49,638 nt of DNA from an uncultured bacterium (GTDB lineage: Bacteria > Bacteroidota > Bacteroidia > Bacteroidales > CAIWKO01), in assembly GCA_903862465.1 (NCBI GenBank), contig CAIOYH010000201.1, forward strand, positions 1 to 49,638. The letters run 5' to 3'. The notes beneath the pieces were generated by a model that searched no databases, had not been told where the DNA came from, and was given only the letters and a program-made list of their open reading frames with translations. The translations under genes and the position numbers were made by a program. Positions 18,211 through 26,402 of this stretch are shown piece by piece; the first letter of the stretch is position 1, and the number at the start of each line of letters is the position of its first letter.

Positions 18211-18218
18211 CAAAAGTA
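18211..18218 (-). promoter_or_regulatory. Possible -7 element of the metal-transporter-like gene
   Basis: TACTTTTG on the minus strand, about 80 bases before the ATG at 18132. No clear -33 partner. Confidence 0.4.
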
Positions 18219-18304
18219 TAAAATTAGTTGAACTATTTACTATGAAAAATAAAATATTTTATGCAGGCTTTTTGTAAACATTACCCCTGCAAAGAAGCTC
18301 TTTT

Positions 18305-19579
18305 CTATGAATGATGCATCAATTTTAAACCCACCAAATCAATACGATTGTTACTAGCTTTGAGAATAGTGATTTCATACGGAGAAATGTCTATTTTTTC
18401 ATTGGGCTCGGGGATGCGTTCCACATGTGATAGGATATATCCCGCCAAGGTTTCGTATTCTGAATTTTCAGGAATATCTAAGGGGTATTTGCTGTTTAGA
18501 TAATCTATCTCAAGGCGCCCCGCGAATATATACTCATTTTCGGCAACATGTTTTTCAGTAAGCTCAGGCACATCGAATTCATCATTAATCTCACCGGTTA
18601 TCTCTTCAATCAAATCTTCAAGAGAAATCATGCCTGAAGTTCCGCCAAATTCGTCAACGACTATGGCAATACTTTTATGCTGCGCTATAAACATGCGTAG
18701 TATTTCTTTTGCCAACATCGTTTGTGGTACAATCAAAATAGGTTTTAGTATGGATTTAATCGTCCTTGGCATCCCAAACATATCAAATGAATGGACATAA
18801 CCAATGATATGATCAATATGCTTACGATAGACCAATATTTTTGAATGACCTGATTTCACAAATTTTTCGTTCAACTCGGTCAAAGAATCGTTTTCTTCTA
18901 TCGCCACAATCTCGTTCCGAGGAATCATGCATTCGCGTACCTTCGTAAAGGAGAATTCTATCGCATTTTGAAACATTTGCATCTCGGGCAAATGTTTTTC
19001 ATTTTCGGCATCTGAAATGGCATATTCTCTCACGTAATGATTCAAATCGGCAGCACTAAATTCATACTTTTCGGTATTAAATTTCAATCTAAATATGTAT
19101 TGCAATATAAATTCTGATATCTCAATAAAAATAAATTGGATTGGATACAGCAAATAATATGTAAGAAACAAGGGCAAGATAAATACACGAAGAACACGGT
19201 TTGGGTTGATTCGAAACAATACTTTAGGTGTGAATTCTGCAACAAATAATATCAGCAAGGTTGATATTATGGTCTGAAGAATCATTACAATAAAATCAGA
19301 ATTAAAACTCAAAGGAAGGACATCTCGGATATAAGGTTCAAGAATCTGAGCCATAGCAATACCATAAATAACAAGTGAGACTGTGTTGCCCAACAACATC
19401 GTTGAAATAAAATCGGCAGGATTGTTTTGAAAACCTGATAATACTTTGCCTGAGAAAAGTCGGTTTTTCTTATCTAATTCTATTTTTAATCTGTTGGCAG
19501 TAATGAAAGCAATTTCCATTCCCGAAAAAAAAGCAGAACTGATTACCGTTGAAATTGCTATCAATATGAAATGATTCAT
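18305..19579 (-). CDS. CNNM/CorC-type transmembrane protein with CBS domains (hemolysin family)
   Basis: A 424-aa protein. The DUF21/CNNM membrane domain covers about residues 1-190 with four hydrophobic helices (start: HFILIAISTVISSAFFSGMEIAFITANRL). A CBS pair follows at about 205-330 (VRECMIPRNEIVAI, then SIAIVVDEFGGTSGMISLED). The CorC/HlyC transporter-associated domain is at about 345-420 (YIFAGRLEIDYLN). Family members are linked to Mg2+ or Co2+ transport. GldE has the same architecture, but in gliding bacteria gldE lies next to gldD, whereas this gene follows lptC, so I do not call it GldE. Last gene of the coaX operon, with an 8-base gap after lptC. Confidence 0.92.
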   Translation of the reverse strand: MNHFILIAISTVISSAFFSGMEIAFITANRLKIELDKKNRLFSGKVLSGFQNNPADFISTMLLGNTVSLVIYGIAMAQILEPYIRDVLPLSFNSDFIVMILQTIISTLLILFVAEFTPKVLFRINPNRVLRVFILPLFLTYYLLYPIQFIFIEISEFILQYIFRLKFNTEKYEFSAADLNHYVREYAISDAENEKHLPEMQMFQNAIEFSFTKVRECMIPRNEIVAIEENDSLTELNEKFVKSGHSKILVYRKHIDHIIGYVHSFDMFGMPRTIKSILKPILIVPQTMLAKEILRMFIAQHKSIAIVVDEFGGTSGMISLEDLIEEITGEINDEFDVPELTEKHVAENEYIFAGRLEIDYLNSKYPLDIPENSEYETLAGYILSHVERIPEPNEKIDISPYEITILKASNNRIDLVGLKLMHHS

Positions 19580-19587
19580 GGCGATTG

Positions 19588-20160
19588 CTATTTTTTTCCG
19601 GCTTGAGTATCGTCGGTATTAATATAAAATGTACCGCTCACCTTTTTGATAAACCATTTCAGGAAGGAATCATCAGCCTCCATACCTTCGCCATAAATAA
19701 TTTTATCTTCTGTAGTGATTTTTACAAACACATCTGTATAAATCTTTCTTCGATTCTCGTCCCAAATCAATTTCTCGGTGTTTAACTTCTCCCCTTTTTC
19801 GTTCACTACCACCACATCGTTTTTGGCTTCCATCACATTTTTCTTATCATATTTGATGGCATACTTGGCAGTTAAGTGAGTCTTTACGCGCATCACCGAA
19901 TCGTAGAAAACCACGTTCACACCTTTTGGCATTTCAACATAAGGATTTTTTCCCATATAACGCTTATAAACCGGAGCTTTCATAATAGCTTTGATTTTAG
20001 CAGAATCACTATAAATGATTTCAACGTTCTTGACAGTTTCCAATGGAAAAGTATCCACAAAAGTAATGGCTTCGATATCTTCCATTTTATTTTTGCACGA
20101 ACATAAAGCTATACCTAAAAAAGCAAGTAGGATTAAAGGTTTTAGCAAGGACTTTGACAT
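19588..20160 (-). CDS. lptC: LPS export ABC transporter periplasmic protein LptC
   Basis: A 190-aa protein with a lipoprotein-type signal ending ALCSC (Cys22). The body gives the LptC/OstA-like jellyroll: VKNVEIIYSDSAKIKAIMKA, KGVNVVFYDSVMRVKTHLTA, ENRRKIYTDVFVKIT and IYGEGMEADDSF. LptC takes lipopolysaccharide from the LptBFG transporter and passes it to LptA. The lipid anchor replaces the N-terminal membrane helix of the E. coli protein, which is usual in Bacteroidota. It lies 7 bases after the outer-membrane protein gene in the operon. Confidence 0.92.
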   Translation of the reverse strand: MSKSLLKPLILLAFLGIALCSCKNKMEDIEAITFVDTFPLETVKNVEIIYSDSAKIKAIMKAPVYKRYMGKNPYVEMPKGVNVVFYDSVMRVKTHLTAKYAIKYDKKNVMEAKNDVVVVNEKGEKLNTEKLIWDENRRKIYTDVFVKITTEDKIIYGEGMEADDSFLKWFIKKVSGTFYINTDDTQAGKK

Positions 20161-20167
20161 GGGAGGT

Positions 20168-21463
20168 CTAATCTAGCTTTGGTCTGTAGAACCAAAATTC
20201 GCGGAAAGAAAATCCAAGCGTGAATTTCACATAGTTTTCTTGAATCAGGTTTTGATTGATGGTTCCTTTTTTTCCTGCTTCAACAGCCAAATTGATAATA
20301 GTTCTAATTTTCTTGATAGGGAAGCCTACACCTACGCTTACGCTGAAATCATTGATTTTGGTATTCTTGAGTTCCAAATTACTTTGCCCATAATGAAAAC
20401 CAAAACGATAGCTCATCTTCTTCCAATATTTTGTTAGAGAAGAATAACGTGGAATAATTTCGCCACCAACCGCAAAATTAAAACTATTGGTGATAGAATC
20501 CAACACGCCAAAGCTTTGAAACTTACGCCAATTCTGCCATTCAAAATCTGCACCCAACATCCATTGATTCTTCTTCATAAAAGTGAAACCACCTCCAAGG
20601 GTTAATGGCATACTTATTTTTCCACTTGTATCACTAATATTTATTACTGTATCTTTGATGCTTTCCACATCCCCAACTGCCGTAAAACGTTCCGCTAGTT
20701 GAGTGTTGGTGGCATTAATCTTCATAGGCAAATTAAAATTGGTTCCTAATGTCAAGGCATAGTTCTTCTTTAAATCAATTTGATATTGCAAACCATAATC
20801 AAAATAGAAACTTGAAACATGCAAATCATTTTTAATACGTACGTTGAACGAATAGCTTTGGTCGGGAACATACACCGAGCGATTTTTCAAGGTTGAGCCA
20901 AACAAATAACCCACATTCACGCCGAGAGATAAATGTTTAAATATCCTAAAAGAAGTTCCCAAATAAGCTTTGTTGATGCCACCTGTTCCATCAAATTTCT
21001 CTTGAACCTGACCAATATTTTCCATAGTATCACGGGTTATAATTTGATATCCTGTTTTAGTAAACGGAACCATTCCAATTGAAACACCACACCAATGCGT
21101 TACAGGAAATCCAAACAACAGATAACCAATGGACGTATGGTTGGTAAATGCTTGTGTTGTTACGTTTGATTGCAATTGATTAAAATTACTTATGACACCC
21201 ACATCAAAAATAAAGGTATTTGTATCAAAAGCAGAGTAGGAAGCAGGATTTCCATAATTTATAAAAGCAGGATTACGCACAGCCGATTTCAAGCCACCCA
21301 TAGCCGATGAATATGCCGAATGGCTCGCTTGAATTTCGCCCAAACCATAATAGGAATAGGGTGAACTGATACGGGTTTGCGCAGTGGTTGAGGAATTTGT
21401 TGCACCGAGCAACATCAAAATCAATACGTACTTAATGTGTTTCGTTATTGTCATTATAATCAA
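20168..21463 (-). CDS. Outer-membrane protein, FadL-like barrel of unknown substrate
   Basis: A 431-aa protein with a signal peptide of about 29 residues (ending NSSTTAQ). The mature start TRISSPYSYYGLGEIQ, the alternating SYSAMGG/NPASYSAFD segments and the long series of amphipathic strands ending FREFWFYRPKLD fit a FadL/porin-like beta barrel. I have seen this gene between coaX and lptC in other Bacteroidota, where it is usually left unnamed. The start overlaps the coaX end by 32 bases (Met1) or 23 bases (Met4 at 21454), which suggests translational coupling. A role linked to envelope biogenesis is inferred from context only. Confidence 0.88.
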   Translation of the reverse strand: MIIMTITKHIKYVLILMLLGATNSSTTAQTRISSPYSYYGLGEIQASHSAYSSAMGGLKSAVRNPAFINYGNPASYSAFDTNTFIFDVGVISNFNQLQSNVTTQAFTNHTSIGYLLFGFPVTHWCGVSIGMVPFTKTGYQIITRDTMENIGQVQEKFDGTGGINKAYLGTSFRIFKHLSLGVNVGYLFGSTLKNRSVYVPDQSYSFNVRIKNDLHVSSFYFDYGLQYQIDLKKNYALTLGTNFNLPMKINATNTQLAERFTAVGDVESIKDTVINISDTSGKISMPLTLGGGFTFMKKNQWMLGADFEWQNWRKFQSFGVLDSITNSFNFAVGGEIIPRYSSLTKYWKKMSYRFGFHYGQSNLELKNTKINDFSVSVGVGFPIKKIRTIINLAVEAGKKGTINQNLIQENYVKFTLGFSFREFWFYRPKLD

Positions 21464-22166
21464 GAATTACTTTCAGGCCTGTTAAAACTATATTTGAAAC
21501 TGCAAATATCTTATTTTTTAGCTTACCAACCAAATAATCTCCATCACCACCCGATAAAATAATTTGGAGCGGAGCATAGTTAGCGCGATATAAGTCAATG
21601 ATACCATCAATTTCAGCAATAGTACCGTTTATAACACCTGACAAAATTGACTCGCTTGTGTTGGTGCCAATCAGGGTGTTATATTCAATCAAATCTATTA
21701 ACGGAAGTTTGTCGGTAAAAGTATGTAGTGCGGAAAAACGCATTTGTAATCCGGGAGAAATAGCACCACCAAAATATTCTCCTGCTGCATTTATGAAATC
21801 ATATTTCACGCATGTCCCTGCATCTATCACCAAAACATTTGTATTTGGGAACAAATCATGAGCCGCTACGGCAGATGCTAAACGGTCTTTGCCCAAGGTT
21901 TCGGGGGTTTTATATTTGTTTTTTATGGGAAGAGGCGTTTGATGATTCAAAACAAATAGTTTGCATCGCGCATTTAAAAATTCTTCTATCGCTTCGTCAT
22001 GATGAATTACGCTCGAAAGTAGGCAGGAAGAAATAGCATAACGCTCAAAAACTTCCTGCAACAAAGTTGTATGTAGCTGTTCGGGAGCATAAAGCATCAG
22101 TAATTCTGTATCGGAAAATACAGCTATCTTTTGAAATGTGTTGCCTAAATCAATAACGAGTTTCAT
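21432..22166 (-). CDS. coaX: Type III pantothenate kinase
   Basis: A 244-aa ASKHA-fold kinase that phosphorylates pantothenate in the first step of coenzyme A synthesis. Motifs in order: the phosphate-binding IDLGNT (5-10), TLGKDRLASAVAA, VIDAGTCVKYD, GGAISPGLQMR and ILSGGDGDYL. Type III enzymes need a monovalent cation and are not inhibited by CoA. First gene of a four-gene minus-strand operon (coaX, outer-membrane protein, lptC, CNNM-type). The start follows a good promoter at 22187-22215. Confidence 0.96.
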   Translation of the reverse strand: MKLVIDLGNTFQKIAVFSDTELLMLYAPEQLHTTLLQEVFERYAISSCLLSSVIHHDEAIEEFLNARCKLFVLNHQTPLPIKNKYKTPETLGKDRLASAVAAHDLFPNTNVLVIDAGTCVKYDFINAAGEYFGGAISPGLQMRFSALHTFTDKLPLIDLIEYNTLIGTNTSESILSGVINGTIAEIDGIIDLYRANYAPLQIILSGGDGDYLVGKLKNKIFAVSNIVLTGLKVILDYNDNNETH

Positions 22167-22186
22167 AGTAGAATAAAAAAAACGTA

Positions 22187-22215
22187 CAAAGTTACCTTAA
22201 AGAAAGGAAAAACAA
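22187..22215 (-). promoter_or_regulatory. Promoter of the coaX-lptC operon
   Basis: On the minus strand TTG (22213-22215) and TAACTTTG (22187-22194) are 18 bases apart, about 20 bases before the coaX ATG. A good match to the Bacteroidota consensus. Confidence 0.7.
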
Positions 22216-22234
22216 CATTTTTTTTTAATTATTC

Positions 22235-22264
22235 TTGCTAGATTGAAAATTATTCGTACTTTTG
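22235..22264 (+). promoter_or_regulatory. Promoter of tRNA-Phe
   Basis: TTG (22235-22237) and TACTTTTG (22257-22264) with 19 bases between, followed by C; the tRNA starts 17 bases later. Confidence 0.75.
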
Positions 22265-22281
22265 CAGCACAATACATAGGA

Positions 22282-22354
<73 letters not shown>

Positions 22355-22357
22355 CGC

Positions 22358-22388
22358 AAAGCACATCATTCGATGTGCTTTTTTTTTG
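22358..22388 (+). terminator. Terminator of tRNA-Phe
   Basis: AAAGCACATC and GATGTGCTTT enclose an ATTC loop and run into a long T stretch. It begins four bases after the tRNA. Confidence 0.92.
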
Positions 22389-22429
22389 CAAAAAAGTTTA
22401 CAGATACGCTCTCTTTTCGGTATTTTTTC

Positions 22430-22437
22430 TACCTTTG
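22430..22437 (+). promoter_or_regulatory. Possible -7 element of tilS, giving an almost leaderless mRNA
   Basis: TACCTTTG lies five bases before the tilS ATG. It is a perfect TAnnTTTG match but lacks a clear -33 TTG. If used, the transcript would start at or next to the start codon. Confidence 0.45.
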
Positions 22438-22442
22438 TGGAT

Positions 22443-23771
22443 ATGATTAACCGATTCAAAACTTTTATTCAACAACAACATCTCCTCGCTGCTGAAGCCA
22501 AGATACTGCTTGCCGTTAGTGGTGGCGTGGATTCTATGACGATGGTGGAGCTTTTTCATCAGGCGGGTTATCCGTTTGCTATCGCACATTGCAATTTTTC
22601 TTTACGCGATGCTGAATCAGAAGAAGATGAATTGTTGGTGCGCACAATTGCAAAAGAAAAATACGGTGTGGAATGCTTCTGTAAGCGTTTTGACACCAAA
22701 TCTTATGGGAAACGACAGAAACTTTCCATACAAGAAGCTGCCCGTGCGCTCCGCTATGAATGGTTTGAACAGCTTCGCTCGCAACATACGTTCAGCGTTA
22801 TCGCCACCGCACATCATAAAGATGATCAAATAGAAACTTTTTTCATTAATTTGCTTCGCGGAACGGGAATCGCGGGTCTGACGGGTATCCCACAGCAGCA
22901 AAATCATATCATCCGCCCTTTGTTGTTTGCTTCGCGTAGTGAGATTGAAGCTTTTGCCGAGGATAACAAGATTGCGTTTCGCAATGATTCGTCAAATGCC
23001 GACAACAAATATCTTCGCAATAAAATTCGACATCAGTTGATTCCTTTGTTGGAAGAACTGAACCCGCATTATTCGGCAACACTTCAGCAAACTATCGGAA
23101 ACTTATATTATACGGAACACATTTATCGCGAGTTTTTAGCACAGCAGAGCCCCTTAGTGGAAACTCCTGTTGGCGTGGTTCAGATTGATATCAGTGAGTT
23201 GAAAAAGTTGCAGCCTTGTGCACATTATTTGTATGAATATATCGCTCGCTTTGGTTTCAACGCAGCGCAATGTCAGGATATTTGCACGGTTATGGAATCG
23301 AATTCGGGTAAGGAGTTTTTTTCTGCTACGAATCGTTTGCTTATTGATAGGCAGTTTCTGTTTATTGAGCCTCTTACTGTATCCACTACCCTTGAGCATT
23401 ATTGCATTGAAGCGCATGAGAAAAGCATCACACTGCCGCTGAAATTAAAATTATCGAACCATAAAAAGACCGAGAAAACGCTGCTAAAATTGGATAAAGA
23501 TTGTGGCAGTTTCGACAGGGATAAACTCACATTCCCTCTGACTTTGCGCAGATGGAAACAAGGGGATTATTTTTATCCTTTGGGCATGAAAAGCCGCAAG
23601 AAGTTGAGTGATTTTTTTATTGATACGAAGATTCCACGAACGGAGAAGTCGAAGATTTGGTTGTTGTGTTCGGATGATAAAATTGTGTGGGTGGTTGGAC
23701 ATCGGATTGATGAACGCTTTAAGGTGGATGAGGGGACGAGGAGGATTTATAAGATTGTGATTAGCGGTTAG
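22443..23771 (+). CDS. tilS: tRNA(Ile)-lysidine synthetase
   Basis: A 442-aa enzyme that converts cytidine 34 of tRNA-Ile2 to lysidine with ATP and lysine, changing its specificity from AUG to AUA. The PP-loop motif is ILLAVSGGVDSM (SGGVDS at 26-31). FAIAHCNFSLRDAESEEDE and ATAHHKDDQIETFFINLLRGTGIAGLTG follow. The C-terminal TilS domain is complete (TLRRWKQGDYFYPLGM, KKLSDFFID, VGHRIDERFKV). The frame is open upstream into the tRNA, but homologs start at MINRFK (22443). It sits just behind tRNA-Phe, separated by a terminator. Confidence 0.96.
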   Translation: MINRFKTFIQQQHLLAAEAKILLAVSGGVDSMTMVELFHQAGYPFAIAHCNFSLRDAESEEDELLVRTIAKEKYGVECFCKRFDTKSYGKRQKLSIQEAARALRYEWFEQLRSQHTFSVIATAHHKDDQIETFFINLLRGTGIAGLTGIPQQQNHIIRPLLFASRSEIEAFAEDNKIAFRNDSSNADNKYLRNKIRHQLIPLLEELNPHYSATLQQTIGNLYYTEHIYREFLAQQSPLVETPVGVVQIDISELKKLQPCAHYLYEYIARFGFNAAQCQDICTVMESNSGKEFFSATNRLLIDRQFLFIEPLTVSTTLEHYCIEAHEKSITLPLKLKLSNHKKTEKTLLKLDKDCGSFDRDKLTFPLTLRRWKQGDYFYPLGMKSRKKLSDFFIDTKIPRTEKSKIWLLCSDDKIVWVVGHRIDERFKVDEGTRRIYKIVISG

Positions 23772-24039
23772 GACAAGATCCAAATACCAAGATACATATA
23801 CCAAGCTCCAAGGAGGGGACCACGGAGACACAGAGACCACTAACGAACACTAAGAGAAAGATTTATTTTGATTTTGTTTTTAGAATTGGACACACGTTCA
23901 CAAAGGATAATACATAGAAGTACTAAGGCGGAATGTGTTGGTTTGAAATCTCACGATCAACATATTATATGATTTTGATGATTCGTAAAAAGTTAGTCTC
24001 AATATAAAATCGTATTTATTGTTAAAATGGAGTTAGCAT
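23772..24039 (+). other. Intergenic segment with a dispersed CACAGAG-type repeat
   Basis: No gene. 23809-23864 (AAGGAGGGGACCACGGAGAC and onward) shares the ACACAGAGA/CACTAAGAGAAAG vocabulary with 48064-48110 and, inverted, with 4113-4165. The rest is unstructured AT-rich DNA. Confidence 0.5.
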
Positions 24040-24540
24040 GTGAATTGTTAAAAATTCGAAGTGTAGAACAAAAAAATCGAAGTGCAGAACAAAAATATCG
24101 AAGTGCAGAACAAAAATATCGAAGTGCAGGACAAAAATATCAAAGTGCAGAACAAAAATATCGAGGTGCAGAACAAAAATATATAAGTGCAGAATAAAAA
24201 TATTGGGGTGAAGGACAAGAATATCGAGGTGAATTGTTAAATTGTTGAGGTGCAGGACAAGAATGACAAGGTGAATTGTTAAATTATTGAGGTGCGGAAC
24301 AAAAATATAGAGGTGCAGGGCAAGAATATTGAGGTGAATTGTTAAAAAATCAAGGTGCACAAGAGATTATTTATGGTGAATGAGAAATTAATGGGAATGA
24401 ATACGAAATTATTTATGTCGAGTAACAAATGTTTTATCCTGGATATTAAATCATTAATAGTGATAAGTACCAATTTCGGGGTGAATGAGAAGCTTTATTT
24501 TCTGAAGGAATTGGCATTGATGGTAAAGCATGGAGAATGA
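24040..24540. repeat. 21-bp-period tandem array with a decaying right flank
   Basis: From 24040 to 24360 about fifteen units of 21 bp follow each other, the best being ATCGAAGTGCAGAACAAAAAT. Two unit types mix: GTGCAGAACAAAAAT-type and GTGAATTGTTAAATT-type. The 21-bp phase then continues in faint form to about 24540 (GGTGAATGAGAAATTAATG, GGAATGAATACGAAATTATT and so on). The frames stay open as seven-residue repeats on the minus strand (HLDIFVL-like) and, in the faint part, on the plus strand. No start context, promoter or conserved domain supports a gene. It lies between tilS and two tiny membrane-protein genes. Confidence 0.92.
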
Positions 24541-24905
24541 TGTTAGGAATGCATCTAAATAGATAAGGAGTTTTGTGTTAGAGCTTTCGCCAAACTGGGG
24601 ATTCCTGACCTTGTTGTAGGGTTGGAGGAAAGTTATCTAGGGTTCTCAAACCTTAGACATACGATCTTCCTAAACTTCTTACCTTATTAAATTGTACAAT
24701 ATAAGCGCATATAATAAAAGTAGGTAATAAGGTTGGTTGGTGTGTGGGTGTTTGGGTTTTCGACTAAGGCTAGACTAACAAAAGAAGGTTTTTTGTTCCC
24801 ACGTTGAGTATAGCATATAAAATAATGTATCGAATGATGTTCGGCTATGGTTATATCTTAATAGAAAATAATATTGTAGTCTGAGCTTGTATATGAAAAT
24901 ATGTG
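24541..24905 (+). other. Intergenic segment without recognised features
   Basis: About 360 bases between the repeat array and the promoter of the small membrane-protein genes. The only structure I see is 24831-24852 (CGAATGATGTTCGGCTATGG and two more bases), which recurs with two changes at 25373-25394 beyond the small genes. Confidence 0.5.
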
Positions 24906-24913
24906 TATCTTTG
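24887..24913 (+). promoter_or_regulatory. Promoter of the small membrane-protein pair
   Basis: TTG (24887-24889) and TATCTTTG (24906-24913), 16 bases apart, lie 38 bases before the first ATG. Confidence 0.6.
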
Positions 24914-24950
24914 TACTTAAAAATAAATTTTTGCATCAGCATAATAAATC

Positions 24951-25139
24951 ATGAAATCAATTTTAAAAGTTAGAAATGTCTTTAGAGTTACACTTCTTTT
25001 TGTATTAGTAATTAGAATTTTTTTCATTAAATATATGAACTTTTCTTTTGAAGTGGCTTCTTATGTAATTTTAGGTATTGCATTATTGGGTACGCTTATT
25101 TTTGAGATAATTGTATATAATAAAACCCACAGGAAATAA
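24951..25139 (+). CDS. Small membrane protein (62 aa)
   Basis: A very short protein with a basic start (MKSILKVRNVFR) and two hydrophobic helices (about 12-27 and 33-55), ending in a basic NKTHRK tail. I recognise no family. The promoter upstream and the second small membrane gene three bases downstream make a two-gene transcription unit, which argues for a real gene. Imperfect 22-bp direct repeats flank the pair. Size and pairing would fit a toxin/immunity-like or transport-accessory pair, but nothing in the sequence proves it. Confidence 0.6.
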   Translation: MKSILKVRNVFRVTLLFVLVIRIFFIKYMNFSFEVASYVILGIALLGTLIFEIIVYNKTHRK

Positions 25140-25142
25140 AAT

Positions 25143-25349
25143 ATGAGCAGACAATTATACAAATACACATATTATTCAATCTGTGCTTTTTTTATTATTG
25201 AATTATTCGCGGCTTTAGCGTTACGTGATCATGTAAAAAATGAATTAATTTTACTTATAATCAATTATGGTTTTTGGTTTAGCTTTGGTTTATTGTTTGG
25301 ATTTAGTGTTTCATCCTATATTATTCGATTTCAAAATAAAAACCGATGA
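25143..25349 (+). CDS. Small membrane protein (68 aa)
   Basis: Two predicted hydrophobic helices (about 10-28, YSICAFFIIELFAALAL, and 35-60, LILLIINYGFWFSFGLLFGF) joined by a short charged loop (RDHVKNE), with a basic tail (RFQNKNR). Starts three bases after the stop of the 62-aa gene, so the two are probably translated from one message. No recognised family. Confidence 0.6.
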   Translation: MSRQLYKYTYYSICAFFIIELFAALALRDHVKNELILLIINYGFWFSFGLLFGFSVSSYIIRFQNKNR

Positions 25350-25459
25350 GTTGATCTCATAAAATTACAAAACGAATGACGTTCGGCTAAGGTTCTGTTT
25401 TAGTTAAAAATGTTGTTGGAGGATTAGTAGGATGGTAAGTCTTCTATGGTCCATTCCTT

Positions 25460-25800
25460 ATATAACGCCCTTTCAGGGCTATAGAGTTTCTAGATGCGAT
25501 AGTAACAGCAGGGCTTCACCCTGCGCTAATGTATTATGCCCTTTCAGGGCTGAGGAGTTCATAGATGTGATTTTAACCATAGACCTTCAACCTGTGTTAA
25601 TGTCTAACGCCCTTTCAGGGCTAGAGAGGTTCTAGATGTGATTGTAATGCAGGGCTGCACCCTGCGTTAGTGTATTATGCCCTTTCAGGGCTGAGGAGTT
25701 CATTGAAGGGATAGTAACGCAGGGCTGCACCCTGCGTTAGTGTATTATGCCCTTTCAGGGCTGAAGAGTTCATAGATGTTATATCAACTATAGGCTTTGC
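25460..25800. repeat. 70-71-bp palindromic repeat array, five units (REP-like)
   Basis: GCCCTTTCAGGGC palindromes occur at 25467, 25538, 25609, 25679 and 25749, so the period is 70-71 bases. Between them a second inverted repeat, GCAGGGCTGCACCCTGC, is intact at 25508 (loop variant), 25649 and 25719 and decayed in the other units. A third conserved word is GAGTTCATAGATG. The open frame across 25432-25635 is a by-product. It resembles palindromic repeats scattered in other Bacteroidota genomes; no transposase is nearby. It lies between the small membrane genes and the pterin genes. Confidence 0.93.
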
Positions 25801-25951
25801 CATTTCGGCAGTAGCCTCTGCCTCTGTCGCCGCTATCCGTTTAGGCTTCTGTCTAATTGCCTGCATCTCCTAATCTCCATGTAAGAAATCTATTATCACC
25901 ACCTTCGAAATAAATTTGCGGGCAAGTCCCTGTTATTTTAAGATATTTATG

Positions 25952-25959
25952 TACCTTTG
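25952..25959 (+). promoter_or_regulatory. -7 promoter element of the pterin genes
   Basis: TACCTTTG followed by C, 14 bases before the ATG at 25974. No clear TTG at the -33 position. Confidence 0.6.
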
Positions 25960-25973
25960 CAAAAAAACCACAG

Positions 25974-26390
25974 ATGATATTCATTACGCGTCGCGAACAT
26001 TTTAATGCAGCACATCGTTTGTTTCGGAAGGATTTTTCGGATGCGAAGAATCTGGAGATATTCGGTAAATGCTCTAACCCCAATTGGCATGGGCATAATT
26101 ATGAGTTGTTTGTAACGGTGTGTGGGGAGGTGAATCTGCAAACGGGTTTTGTGATTGACCTGAAGGTGTTGGGCGAAATCATCACCAAACATATCATTGA
26201 AAAACTTGATCACAAAAACATCAATCTCGAAGTTGATTTTATGCAGGGCAAATTAGCCTCAACGGAAAACATCGCCATCGGCATTTGGAATCAGTTGCAG
26301 ACGGTGATAGCCGAACATGAGGGGAGGCTCTATTGTGTGAAACTGTGCGAGACGGAGAATAATTATGTGGAATATTATGGTAAAAAATAA
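25974..26390 (+). CDS. 6-pyruvoyl / 6-carboxy-tetrahydropterin synthase family protein
   Basis: A 138-aa T-fold enzyme acting on 7,8-dihydroneopterin triphosphate, the product of FolE. Zinc ligands are H14 (HFNAAHR) and H39/H41 (WHGHNY); the candidate catalytic Cys is C33. TGFVIDLK, LDHKNIN, STENIA and the substrate-binding ETENNYVEY complete the fold. The motif is C-x5-HGH (CSNPNWHGH), as in animal 6-pyruvoyl-tetrahydropterin synthase, not C-x3-HGH as in typical QueD. It may therefore serve queuosine or a biopterin-type cofactor, so I leave the symbol empty. folE starts 12 bases downstream, so the two are cotranscribed. Confidence 0.9.
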   Translation: MIFITRREHFNAAHRLFRKDFSDAKNLEIFGKCSNPNWHGHNYELFVTVCGEVNLQTGFVIDLKVLGEIITKHIIEKLDHKNINLEVDFMQGKLASTENIAIGIWNQLQTVIAEHEGRLYCVKLCETENNYVEYYGKK

Positions 26391-26402
26391 AAACAGAAAA
26401 AG

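Noticed and set aside
18305-19579. GldE assignment for the CNNM/CBS protein
   Set aside because: Architecture is shared with many hemolysin-family proteins, and the neighbours are coaX and lptC, not gldD.
24022-24360. 112-aa minus-strand frame made of HLDIFVL-type repeats
   Set aside because: It follows from a 21-bp stop-free unit. No promoter, signal or conserved flank. Kept as a repeat array.
25432-25866. Small frames across the 70-bp palindromic array
   Set aside because: They repeat with the array unit and carry no protein features.
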